A DNA stretch of 12,635 nt, taken from the NCBI GenBank assembly GCA_003024985.2, contig PXIH01S0035580.1; one strand, 5' to 3'. Positions 1 through 7,868 of the stretch are shown here, in pieces. Position numbers and translations under genes: made by a program. Position 1 is the first letter of the stretch. Each line of letters opens with the position of its first letter. The stretch is from Euperipatoides rowelli (taxonomy: Eukaryota > Onychophora > Udeonychophora > Euonychophora > Peripatopsidae). The notes under the pieces were generated by a model. The model was not told where the DNA came from. It did not search any database and worked only from the letters and a program-made list of their open reading frames with translations.

Positions 1-12
1 AATTCGGTTGTT

Positions 13-79
13 TGTTTACACTGGTCAATACTCGTAATGGAATGCGCATCGTGTTCCGGAAAAGTGGCCAGTGTAAACA
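13..79. repeat. Inverted repeat at window start
   Basis: TGTTTACACTGGTCA (13-27) is the reverse complement of TGGCCAGTGTAAACA (65-79) with one mismatch, separated by 37 bases. It sits where LTR A stops matching LTR B. It could be a very small fold-back element or the internal part of a larger one cut by the window edge. Confidence 0.45.
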
Positions 80-449
80 TGGCTTTAGAAGTCTGTAAAA
101 TTGTCTATATTTATAGTAATGAGAGTTCATAAGGAACAAAGTTTATAATGCAGAACTGGTAACAGACTATAGTTAGACGCTTAAGAAATAACTCGGGTAT
201 TAAGATAACTATGATGTGAAGTGAGAGGGTAGGCTGACCTGGTGATAATGAAGTTAATTCTATGAATGATTTAGATGGGAAATTGAACTGCCCTTTAGCT
301 GGACTTTAGTAAACACCTTCGGAGGTAGTCCAAAGAATGCCACTTAGTCAGCTATCAAACAATTTTAGAACTCTTTGGTTACAGAAGCTTAGCTTCAGTT
401 AGTCATCAAAATTTGGGTCCCATCTCCTATATATGTGCTCTGCAAGCTG

Positions 450-456
450 TTTTATA
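450..456 (-). promoter_or_regulatory. TATA box of LTR A
   Basis: The minus strand reads TATAAAA here. LTR B has TATAAAG at the homologous place (12340-12334), while LTR C has a changed version near 9248-9254. About 30 bp downstream on the minus strand, all-but-identical sequence (405-428 and 12309-12332) would hold the start of transcription. Known LTR promoters use this TATA-plus-30 layout; the start site itself is inferred. Confidence 0.55.
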
Positions 457-777
457 CCAGTAGGTTGTCAGTAGCGTTTAAACTGTAGTTTAGTTTTCTC
501 TGATAGGTTGCCATCCCCTGTCATCTGCTATTATGTAGATTACGGTGATGTCAGCCATGTAGAGGGCTCCCCCTAACGGTGAACTTGCCTAGGTTTCCTT
601 AGCACGAAGAAAGACAAACAAAATTATATCGTAGCTTTATGAACCTTTAATTACACACGTATAATTAGTCCAAATCCAAATATCTTGAATTATTACTGTT
701 TAATAAAGAAATGTCATTTTCTATTGTCCATAACCTAATCCATAAATTTTTTTAATATATTATTTTTTTCATTTCAG

Positions 778-892
778 GGCGGGGAGATTCAGTATGGCTA
801 TTATTGTTGGCCACTCAGGAAGGACCAGGGGCAGAGGGAAGGATGATCAGAATTGAGACATATACTGTACATAATCAAAAAGTTAAAATAAA
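778..892 (+). other. Antisense terminal-exon-like block in LTR A
   Basis: On the plus strand a T-rich tract is followed by TTTCAG (772-777), then a GC-richer stretch of about 115 bp ending in AATAAA (887-892). LTR C keeps the same arrangement at 9597-9718 with clear sequence similarity. This has the form of a 3' splice site, short last exon and poly(A) signal running antisense to the retroelement. No protein is shared in one frame by the two copies, so a coding role is not supported. It may simply be ordinary U3 sequence. Confidence 0.3.
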
Positions 893-1057
893 CATATTCA
901 AACTCATCAAGTACAATAAATTGTGATTGTAACTTGCTGAACAAATTATAAAAGCTAATATATAAATAAAACATGTTTTGTTTTGTAATTTGCTACCATT
1001 TTCGGTTGCAATAAATTCCAATTATTTGTAACAAACTCTAAAAAAAGTCGAGTTTGA

Positions 1058-1080
1058 CCCTTTTTCCTTTTTTTTTTTTT
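1058..1080 (-). promoter_or_regulatory. Candidate polypurine tract (PPT)
   Basis: A 23-base pure pyrimidine run on the plus strand (three C, five T, two C, then T) is a purine run on the retroelement sense strand. It lies just upstream, in the sense direction, of LTR A. Retroelements prime plus-strand DNA from such a tract immediately before the 3' LTR. Several other T runs lie nearby (about 1320-1332, 1423-1436, 1491-1500), but this is the one that mixes G with A on the sense strand. If correct, LTR A would start at about 1057 and LTR C would have lost its outer 160 bp or so. Confidence 0.35.
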
Positions 1081-1715
1081 GTTACTTTGAAATACCTTTG
1101 CATTTTCTTTTTTACAGGTATATAATGTTTATACCCTTTATAAAATGCTTCCTGTATCGACAATATTTGTATTATAATTATTTGCACTCTTTCAAAGAGG
1201 CTCGAAAAGTAAAGAGTTTTCTTTGCCTTCTTTCTTTATCCTTAACTATTTGTATCTCAGAGACTCAAAAAATAAAGGGTCTCTCTAAAACTTTTGTGTA
1301 ATATAAAACTTTCTTTGTTTTTGTTTTTTTTTACTTGAATGAATACATTAAAAATTCCTTCCCTTTAGAGGTTGTATTGTTTCAATCAATTTTATGTGTA
1401 GTTTAGCATTGAAAGAAAATTTTTTTTTTTTTTTTGCTAAAATTGAATGTTTATATTTTTTTTCTTTTTGCTAAAATTAAATATTTCTCTTTTTTTTTTT
1501 GTAAGGAATGAGAGAAAATTCTCATTCTGAAGTTTACTCATGGGGTTTGTAGTAAACTTCCACGCCCCCTTTACTACGCAATGTGCTTGGTTACGGAGTG
1601 TTGAAGCCTGTTTATTGGCATTTTATTTGTGACTTTTGCAAACATTATGATTTTGACTTATCAAAATTTCTTTTGTTTTTTTTTTCTATTTTGTATTTGG
1701 ACCTACTCTGCTAAT
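1081..1715. other. T-rich non-coding stretch with short repeats
   Basis: This stretch is strongly T-rich on the plus strand, so A-rich on the retroelement sense strand. It holds a near-duplicate of the block TTTTTGCTAAAATTGAAT (about 1430-1448 and 1464-1482, the second with A for G) and two perfect hairpins at 1506-1560. Short open frames here, such as the one at 1098-1301, show no protein-like composition. I see no gene. Confidence 0.6.
1506..1560. other. Two adjacent perfect stem-loops
   Basis: GAATGAGA (1506-1513) pairs perfectly with TCTCATTC (1520-1527) across a 6-base loop. GAAGTTTACT (1529-1538) then pairs perfectly with AGTAAACTTC (1551-1560) across a 12-base loop. Together they make an almost continuous 55-base two-hairpin unit. 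It lies about 155 bases before the ATG at 1716 on the plus strand, and between pol and LTR A on the minus strand. There is no trailing T run specific to it that would suggest a terminator, and no second copy exists in the window for comparison. Confidence 0.6.
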
Positions 1716-2123
1716 ATGTCTGATGTTCGAGAAGAGTTGGAGGGATTGGCAGTGGGTGGTTTGTCGAACATTTCCCCTTCTGCTCCTCTGGAAGCTCCCC
1801 CTGGGCAGGAAAGTAAAATTTTGAGGAGTTTGCCCAAGTATAGACCAGCTAGGCTCCAGAGAAGGCATCCCCCTTTGAAGAAGGCTGATCTGGACCCAGA
1901 AGTTCCTTGGCTGCCAGAACTAATCGACTTTGGTCAGGTGACAATATTGTCACGGCGAGCCCGTCGTATGGGGACTCGGCAAAGGCAACACCTCCAGCAA
2001 AGATTGGCACGGCCTAATAAGGACATACCTTTGGAATGGAGGACCTGTGTCGGACTTTTTGGAGCTGTTATTTGTTTTCATTTTTGTTTCACTCTATTTT
2101 GGGAGTACCCAATGTTTATTTAA
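1716..2123 (+). CDS. Unrecognised 135-residue ORF antisense to the retroelement
   Basis: I do not recognise this protein. The frame is open from 1629, but the ATG at 1716 (A at -3) is the better start, because the 29 codons before it are mostly a translated T-rich tract. The predicted product begins MSDVREELEGL, has a Pro-rich middle and a very basic stretch (RRARRMGTRQRQHLQQRL, residues about 80-97), and ends in about 20 hydrophobic residues after EWRT that could be a membrane anchor. The DNA from about 1720 to 2050 is clearly richer in G+C than the T-rich DNA on both sides, which favours a once-coding exon over a chance frame. A poly(A)-type AATAAA lies at 2560-2565. It runs opposite to gag-pol, between integrase and LTR A. 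It could be an antisense retroelement gene, a captured host exon, or a piece of another repeat. The hydrophobic tail may be translated T-rich flank. Confidence 0.4.
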   Translation: MSDVREELEGLAVGGLSNISPSAPLEAPPGQESKILRSLPKYRPARLQRRHPPLKKADLDPEVPWLPELIDFGQVTILSRRARRMGTRQRQHLQQRLARPNKDIPLEWRTCVGLFGAVICFHFCFTLFWEYPMFI

Positions 2124-2428
2124 TATTTTTAATATATATTTATAATTTGAGTTTGTTATTAAACTAAATTTTCTTTCTATTTATTGAATTTGTGATTTTA
2201 TTTATAGTTTTAATTTTATTTGTTTGTAATTGCTTAGATTTTATTGATTTATTTTAATTTATGATTGTGATTTGATTTTTTTGATTTGTGTTACATGTAA
2301 CTAGATTTTTTTTGAAAGGCCATTTTTTTTAATTTGATTTTGATTTTACCTAGGTAATTATGTTTTATTGTTTTGCTAAACTCCTACTTCGCAAGAAGTA
2401 TCCGTAGATGACCTCTGGGTCTTCTATC
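2124..2428. other. T-rich stretch, no gene seen
   Basis: Very T-rich on the plus strand and A-rich on the sense strand of the retroelement, with many stops in all frames. If there was an env gene after pol, nothing recognisable of its body remains here. It could equally be the 3' untranslated part of the plus-strand ORF. Confidence 0.6.
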
Positions 2429-2575
2429 TCAACAAATTGATAGGTATTGACTTTGTTTGCAGCTGAGCCCTGTGAGGCATATAAGTGCTGCTGTTGAGAA
2501 AATTTGACCTAGCCACCTCGTCAGATGGCGCTGTAATCTTATGTGACCCTTGCAACGATAATAAATAATCCTCAT
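2429..2575 (-). pseudogene. Possible third ORF (env-like) start with signal peptide
   Basis: An ATG on the minus strand begins one base after the pol stop codon (TAG, T, ATG). The 48-codon frame opens with basic residues (YYRCKGHIRLQRHLTRW) followed by a short hydrophobic core (IFSTAALICLTGLSC) and then polar residues, which is the pattern of a cleavable signal peptide. It ends at TGA 2431-2429. Gypsy-type errantiviruses place an envelope gene at exactly this point after pol. No envelope features such as a furin site, fusion peptide or membrane anchor can be seen downstream, so env is an inference from place and N-terminal pattern only. A chance frame is possible. Confidence 0.35.
2560..2565 (+). 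promoter_or_regulatory. Plus-strand AATAAA downstream of the antisense ORF
   Basis: A canonical AATAAA lies 437 bp after the stop of the plus-strand ORF, inside the junction of pol and the possible third ORF. It could end an antisense transcript, but such hexamers are frequent in AT-rich DNA. Confidence 0.25.
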
Positions 2576-2576
2576 A

Positions 2577-3877
2577 CTAGACTATTTTAATTTGCTTTTT
2601 GGATTTTTTCCGAGTCGTGGGTGTCCTCATCATCCTCCTCAACTTGTTCATTAGGAAAAGTAATGATGGGAATGCTTTGGTAGTTTTCGGGGTTTCTACC
2701 ATGCTGAAGAATGGGAGGAGTACTACTTGTTTCATCATCTGTCTGGGTTCTGTATATACTGTATAATGTTTTAGTTTGTCGACATGTACCTTTTTTGTTA
2801 TATCTGGGTATTTTATGTCTTGTATAATGTAATTTGCTAGTCTAGTCCTCTTAGTTACAGTATAGGGTCCCTTGTATCATTGGTTGAGTTCACAGTTGTG
2901 GCCTGCATAACTCGATACATCAAGGCAAAGAACTGGGTCTCCAATACTGATCTCGCGAAGACGACGCCCTCTATCTTTACTCTTGACATTGTAAATCGAT
3001 CCGTTTTGTAAGAGAATACTTCTGATTTTGCAGCTTCTAGTCTCTCCATTATACAATCGACTAAGTATCTTTTTTTCAAAATTATTGTCATTTTCTTCTA
3101 AATTGAATTCCAAGAACATGTCATATTGGTAAAAGCCGTGGAAGATATAGAAGGGCCCTTGTTTTGTGCTGCTATGTACTGTATTATTTATTACTTGCAT
3201 CAAGTATGGAAGCATTATGTCCCCATCAGTGAAGTTTTTACTACTATAGTGTAATATTAGGTTTAGTATTTTGCCATTTAGTCTTTCACTTATCCCATTG
3301 AAGTGTGGCCAGTAACTATTTGTGTTTATTCACTGTATTCCAAGCTTTGCATATAGTGTTGTGATGATATGGCCTACTAATTGTGGTCCCCGGTCTGATA
3401 GAATGCATTTGGAGACACCATATCACATATACAGTATAGTTTCCATATAATCTTTGGCGATTATATGTGCTTCTTGGCTTGGCAGAGGGCTGGAAAAGGT
3501 CATTCGGGAGAAATGGTCTGTATATTTTATTATATATTTGTTTCGTCTTTGTGTGGTTGAAAAGAGGCCATGAATTTTGATACTGATCTTTGACATGAAA
3601 GTGGGGGGTGGCTCGATAGCTTGTATAGGTGAGCTTTTACCCTATTACAATTCCTCCTTTCACATTTGTGGTAAAAATGCATAACATCCAGTATGAGGGA
3701 TGCTGGGACGAGGGTTCTGTATGCTGTGAAGTTTGATTTTCCTAATTGGATTAATTTCATTAATATATGGTTATCGTCTATAATAAACTGGTTATTATTT
3801 AATTTTCCTTCTCTTATTTTAGTAATTATATCCAAGCAAAAGGCATCTTTTTGTTGTTCTTGTTGCATTAATTCCAC
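2577..3877 (-). pseudogene. Integrase (Ty3/gypsy type), broken
   Basis: This is the last domain of pol and would insert the cDNA into host DNA. The linker and N-terminal part (3877 to about 3610) include LVPASLILDVMHFYHK, but the zinc-binding H-H-C-C region is scrambled by a frameshift. The catalytic core is readable in one frame from about 3600. The first Asp is in TDHFSRM (3516-3518), the second in LSDRGPQ (3393-3395) and the Glu in NGISERLN (3285-3287). That leaves 40 and 35 residues between them, as in the family. The segment NNTVHSSTKQGPFYIFHG follows, then a C-terminal GPY/F-type motif (KGPYTVTKRTRLANYIIQD) that marks metavirus integrases. In-frame stops lie at 3423-3425, 3330-3332 and 2877-2879. 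The frame ends at TAG 2577-2579. The identification is secure; it is not functional. Confidence 0.9.
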
Positions 3878-3939
3878 GGTTATAGGTCTTTTATGTTGTC
3901 TCTAGTGTGCATGTGGAGATCACATTCTCTTCGTGATTA

Positions 3940-4271
3940 TTCGCGAGAGCATGTCTGCGAGACTGTTTAGCCTACCTGGAATGTGCTTGAAATGGATGTC
4001 ATTTTACTGTATATTGATCATCCATCTTGCCATTTTAGAGTTGTGTCCTTCAATTTAATTAAAAGGATTACTTTATTCCCATAAGTCATGTGCTTGAATT
4101 GGTCCAGGGCGAATACAATAGCGAGTGCTTCCCGTTCTATAACGGCGTAATTTCACTCTGCTTTATTTAGCCTACGACTCACATATGAAATAGGCTGGAA
4201 TTCCCCATTTTCGTTCTCTTGTTCAAGTACGGCGCCTAAGGATGTGAGGGAAGCATGTCTTTATGACGAAT
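3940..4271 (-). pseudogene. RNase H domain of pol, broken
   Basis: RNase H removes the RNA strand from the RNA-DNA hybrid during reverse transcription. Recognisable parts on the minus strand are FVIKT at the start, then SLGAVLEQENENGEF, QPISYVSRRLNKAE, NYAVIEREALAIVFALDQF (the family helix with the catalytic Glu) and KHMTYGNK. It ends with HIPGRLNSLADMLSRI, the tail that joins RNase H to integrase in Ty3/gypsy pol. At least one frameshift follows FVIKT, just where the first catalytic Asp should be, and several in-frame stops follow (for example after RRLNKAE and after KWQDG). Confidence 0.88.
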
Positions 4272-4299
4272 GGTTTGTCGTACCTTGGGAAGGCCAATA

Positions 4300-5269
4300 G
4301 GGGGGCTGTAATGAGTTTTTGTTTTAGTATTTGGAAGGCTATTTCTTCACTATCATTCCATGTAATTTTTTGGTTTCTTTTCTTCAATAAATCCTAGAGT
4401 GGGGCAGCTATTTCCGCAAAATTGGTTATAAATTTTCGGTAGAAATTCAAGCTAGCCAAAAAAACTCCTCACTCCTTTTACTGTTTGTGGTCTTGCTAAT
4501 TTTTGGATTGCTGACATGCTATTTTTTACTGGCCTGCTGCCATTCTTGTCTACCATATGTTCCAGGTATTTTATAGACTCCCTGAATAGTCGGCATTTAG
4601 TCGGTTTCACAGCTAAATTTACTTTTTCTAGGCTAAGAGGAGTTTGTCTAATGTTTTCAGGTGCTCCTCTATGTTTGGGGAATGTATAATTATGTCAAGG
4701 TATACGAAGATGTGGCCTTTAAATATGATGTCATGTAGGCACTCCACCATAATCTTTTGAAAGATGGCCACCGAGGTTATGCAACCTTGACAAAGGCGAG
4801 TGAATGTGTATTTTGCAAAGGGAACAGAGAAGGTAAACTTCTTTTGGGCTTCTTTGTTTAATTTCACATTAAAATAGCCGTTGTTTAAATCCAGGCTGCT
4901 AAATATGCAAACGCCCCCTAGGTTTTTGAGAATATCTTTGAATCGCATGCTAGGGTACTACTCTGTAACAATTTGTTTATTAATTTTGTGCAGATCTAAG
5001 CATATTCTCACTTCTTTATAGTCTTTTTTGGGTAATACGAGCATTGGGGAGTTATAGGGGCTATGTACCTTTTTTATTATGTGGGCTTTTTCTAGTTTGT
5101 CAAGTTGTAGTCATAGCGGTTCGTATAATGTGTGTGGTATGCGGTATTGTCTTTGATATATTGGCATGTCATTTTTGAATTCTGGTCCGTATGGGGGTAT
5201 GTTTGCTCCTGTCATATTTATTACATCTTCTATTAAAATATTTTTGTGTCTTGTAAGTTCTAGTACGTC
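4300..5269 (-). pseudogene. Reverse transcriptase domain of pol, broken
   Basis: From 5269 to 4628 one frame reads through the RT fingers and palm with only two stops (5111-5113 and 4958-4960). Motifs are YNSPMLVLPKKD, VRICLDLHKINK, FSSLDLNNGYFNVKL (with the first catalytic Asp) and FTRLCQGCITSVAIFQKIM. The active-site box reads VYLDIIIHS at 4691-4702, so one of the two Asp residues of the family YxDD box is absent, consistent with loss of one codon. The thumb and connection continue in another frame (LAVKPTKCRLF, then QKLARPQTVKGVRSF), with a further shift at a T7 run near 4470 before LNFYRKFITNFAEIAAPL and KITWNDSEEIAF. The RT family assignment is secure and the enzyme is dead. Confidence 0.92.
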
Positions 5270-5385
5270 TTTTTGTGTAGGCTATTACTTAAATCTAATT
5301 CAGAAGTTCTAAACTGATCGTATAATCCATATCCGCCATTTTGTTGTTGTCAGTTATAGTGGTTTCGCAGCAAATCTCATTTTTC

Positions 5386-5892
5386 TCACGAGTTCGTGTT
5401 TTGGGGTTTACGTGGCCCATTCTTGCTGAACTGAATTTCAACAGCACGTTTTTCGCAATTTATAATGGCGTCATACATCATGCATATATCAAACCCTAAT
5501 ATCATTTGAAAAGGTCTTCTTTCCTGCATTCTCACTATACAAACGGGTTGCAATATGTTTTTATTCACTACTCTGATGTCTATGACCATTCGTAAGCCAC
5601 TCAACGCTTTTTCAGACAATCGAGACTTTATTGATACCGCCATTGTTTTGCTACTGAGCTGTTCGGGTTTGATTCAGCCCTCGTCGAGGAGGCAATTCTC
5701 CACGCCCTTATCAAGGAGTGCCTATATCTTCTTACCGAAGATTTCTACCACTATTATTTGGTTTGTCTTCGTGTCAGAAAATTTAATTGTGGTAATAGCT
5801 TTATTTTTGCTACGTTTTGACTTTTTCTTGGCTGGCGCCATTTTGTTTCATGTGATAGTTTTGGTTGTCTTATCAGATGCACCCTCTGCCAT
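5386..5892 (-). pseudogene. Retropepsin-like protease domain, broken
   Basis: This domain would cut the Gag-Pol polyprotein. A frame starting at ATG 5892-5890 (MAEGASDKTTK) runs through a Lys-rich stretch (APAKKKSKRSKNK), then IVVEIFGKK, then the active-site region ALLDKGVENCLLDEG at about 5676-5721. It ends with PFQMILGFDICMMYDAIINC, the family's I-L-G segment near the C-terminus. Retropepsins have D-T-G or D-S-G at the active site; here the triplet is D-K-G (5704-5712). In-frame stops lie at 5722-5724 and 5674-5676, plus one upstream after KTIT. The order just before RT supports the call. Confidence 0.82.
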
Positions 5893-6180
5893 TTTGTTTC
5901 AGTCACTACTGTTAGTACTGTGATTTGAAATTGTGACGTTATTACAATATCTCTCGGGATTATTTATTTTACATTTCTGTACAGGATTATCTTCTTTCAA
6001 GATTTCCTATAAGTTAAGTGAAATAAATTTTGGCAGATGTGAGGGCGAATCAGGTAAAGTCTTTTTGTTTACTATCGTATGTGTTAGGCTAGCCTTATTG
6101 TTTTTTTTTAGATTAGTTTTACTTTTTTATTACTTTTCTTTTTGTTGGCCACCCTCCATTTCGGCTTATCTTTAATTAGA
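5893..6180 (-). pseudogene. Gag-pol linker, Lys-rich, decayed
   Basis: This lies between the nucleocapsid knuckle and the protease. On the minus strand it reads in short Lys/Asn-rich segments (for example KPKWRVANKKKSNKKVK and EILKEDNPVQKCKINN), interrupted by stops and by an A9 run at about 6102-6110 where the frame changes. The two hydrophobic plus-strand frames here are the complement of this A-rich coding remnant and not genes. No domain is recognised. Confidence 0.5.
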
Positions 6181-7624
6181 TTAGGGGGGGGTCCTTTGTC
6201 CTAGAGGCTCGGATTCCTCAAAGTTCAGTGGTCCGATTGGTTTGTCGAGATTATCAGCACAACACTCACGGATCCTACGAGTGTTGGGCATTGGAGTTTT
6301 TCGTAGGGGTACCGTTAATGTCATCTGTGTTTGTAGTCCCCTGTACTGGCTTTTGAGGGCACTTTCGTTCAATATGCCCTGATCCTTTGCAATAATTTCA
6401 AATAACCTGTCTCCTATTCTTTTCTTTCTCTAAAAATACTCGGTTTAAATGAGTTAGTTCTGCGACCTATAGCTTTAGTTCGCGTATTTGTCCTGCGAAG
6501 ATCGACTCATTATTACTAGCAGGGCCTACAGTTAAAGAGTTGCATGTTTTTAGCTTGGCCTCGTGGAGTTTAAATTTCCTTTCAATTTCCTCAACATAAT
6601 TAATACTATCTTTTAGGCTACTCTCTCCCCTCCTAATTAGTTCAATTCCTAAATTGGGCAATAGGCCATCCCTATACTTTTCTAATAACGTTCTATCGAA
6701 TTCAACAAGGGAGCTACCTGGGGGTGGGCGTAAAGGCTCGGCCAATGCAAATAGCCTTAGTCTGTAGCCTACTATGTCACGTCACGTACTTGCATGCAAG
6801 AATCAAACAGTTTTCTCTTTTGTTCTTTATCTAACTGCACCGAAAATAAATTGTGCAAATCTTGCAATCGTTCCTCCAGCATTAGGTAATTTTGGCTCCC
6901 CTAGCCCTGTCATATATGGCTTTCGCTTTGCCTACGATACGTTTTTCTAGGATCGATTGTGCTTTGGCTTCTGACCATTTATATTGCAATTTTATGGCCC
7001 TAAATTCAGTGATGAACCTTTGATGCCAAATACATCCCTTTCTAGTAATTGAAACGTGGCGAGCTCGGAGGAAGCGTCATGGCTGCCCTGGGAGGCCCAA
7101 CCGTCTGGCATTTGGAACACAACTTGAATCGGGTTAGGATTTGAATTATGGTTACAACATGGGGGATAGTAATCGTGTTTAGGATAGTCGTTTGTGGATT
7201 GTACTTCCTTACTAGTACTAGTGGGCCTTAATTCCTGAAGTCTAAAAGGATTATTGGGGCTCAGTTAACTAGGCTGCTGCGCTAGGGGCTTTGGAGTAGA
7301 AGAACGTACATGTTTAGCTTGTCCTTCGAGGGGGTCAAAGTCATGCATGCGTACAGTTTTAACTAACTCGGACCTTAGTGAATTTACCACTTCTCTAAGG
7401 CTAGCTAATGTGCCATCCTGCCCCCCCCCCACCTCTTCTTTCAACACCTTAATTACATGACCTTTGTTTTTAATTTCATCATCTACATCAATTTCAAATG
7501 GGTTACTTAAAGGGCTAACTCTTCTTGTAGTAGCTGCATCTGGGTCTTCTTCAGCCGCCATTGTGGTTGATAACACCAAATGTGGTTTAAAGGAAATTGT
7601 CTGGCTATCTTCTTGGGTAGCCAT
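6181..7624 (-). pseudogene. gag of element 1, broken, with CCHC zinc knuckle
   Basis: Gag builds the particle and packages the RNA. The ATG at 7624 (MATQEDSQ) is chosen because the second copy starts identically at 10508 with a better context. Residues about 50-115 (for example HVIKVLKEEV, SLREVVNSLRSELVK) look like a coiled coil. An in-frame TAA at about 7265 is followed in the same frame by SPNNPFRLQELRPTS and IQVVFQMPDGWASQGSHD. A one-base frameshift lies at FGIK (about 7020). The capsid-like part continues with LQYKWSEAKAQSILEK and EPLRPPPGSSLVEFDRTL to ELKL at 6467. A Cys-x2-Cys-x4-His-x4-Cys knuckle follows at 6359-6400 (NYCKGSGHIERKC), where the codon for the first Cys is TGA. A C10 run at 7421-7430 replaces two or three codons relative to the second copy. 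Confidence 0.82.
6359..6400 (-). pseudogene. Nucleocapsid zinc knuckle with first Cys lost to a stop
   Basis: The 14 codons end in NYCKGSGHIERKC. Cys, His and Cys fall at knuckle positions 4, 9 and 14, and codon 1 (6398-6400) is TGA where the motif has Cys. CCHC knuckles bind retroelement RNA. Finding it here places this reading frame at the end of gag and supports the gag assignment of the preceding sequence. Confidence 0.75.
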
Positions 7625-7830
7625 AATTACAAACACTGAATACTAGAATTAATTAAGCTATATTTATTCCAAAAAACTTTCTTTGTATAAAAATTCAAAA
7701 TAAAATTTATTTATGTACGTGCGATACCTCGTATTGAAATGAACATATTCGCTGCGGGCCTATACCAAAATGTTTAAACATGGCGTCTAGAAAATTTTAG
7801 TATAATGTAGAATTAAAAGTTCATTTCTAT

Positions 7831-7842
7831 GTTGGATGCCCC
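7831..7842 (-). promoter_or_regulatory. Candidate primer binding site, element 1
   Basis: The minus strand reads GGGGCATCCAAC. At the homologous place element 2 reads TGGCGCCCGCT. Each shares part of the sequence complementary to the 3' end of tRNA-Lys (PBS beginning TGGCGCCC), which many gypsy-like elements use. The site lies about 205 bases before the gag ATG and next to the end of the shared LTR block, as expected. Two or three point changes have damaged it here. The alternative is that the real site is elsewhere in the leader. Confidence 0.45.
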
Positions 7843-7849
7843 TTCAGGT

Positions 7850-7868
7850 TAGGATCTGAGGAATCCTA
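7850..7868. other. Conserved perfect hairpin beside the primer site, copy 1
   Basis: TAGGAT (7850-7855) and ATCCTA (7863-7868) pair around a 7-base loop. It starts an identical 31-base block shared with copy 2 (7850-7880 and 10787-10817), the longest exact match I see between the copies. Retroviruses have U5 inverted-repeat stems beside the primer site that help start reverse transcription; a similar role here is inference. Confidence 0.5.

Larger units (their letters stand above)
1..1057 (-). repeat. LTR A (3' LTR of element 1, partial at window edge)
   Basis: The stretch from about 90 to 610 aligns with 11985-12510 (LTR B), including shared blocks such as the one ending in CATCAAAATTTGGG (405-418) and the block around GATAGGTTGCCATCCC (503-518). 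The segments 440-605 and 770-895 align with LTR C at 9240-9405 and 9590-9720. On the minus strand it has a TATAAAA box at 456-450. The U5 part would lie before base 1. The upper edge is uncertain: shared sequence with LTR C ends near 895, but the first long pyrimidine run, a possible polypurine tract on the sense strand, starts at 1058. Positions 1-80 do not match the other LTRs and hold an inverted repeat. Confidence 0.7.

Noticed and set aside
1686-1868. Minus-strand 60-codon frame
   Set aside because: It lies opposite the plus-strand ORF, is in retroelement sense but matches no env or pol motif, and is short. Best seen as the shadow of the plus-strand frame.
2855-3091. Minus-strand 78-codon frame overlapping integrase
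   Set aside because: It is another frame of the integrase C-terminal region; the GPY/F-containing frame is the real one.
5555-6175. Two plus-strand frames rich in Phe, Leu and Ile that look like membrane proteins
   Set aside because: They are the complement of the Lys-rich protease and gag-pol linker on the minus strand; A-rich coding DNA read backwards gives Phe/Leu-rich frames.
7464-7646. Plus-strand frame with a similar counterpart at 10411-10608
   Set aside because: Similarity between the two is explained by the conserved gag N-terminus on the other strand.
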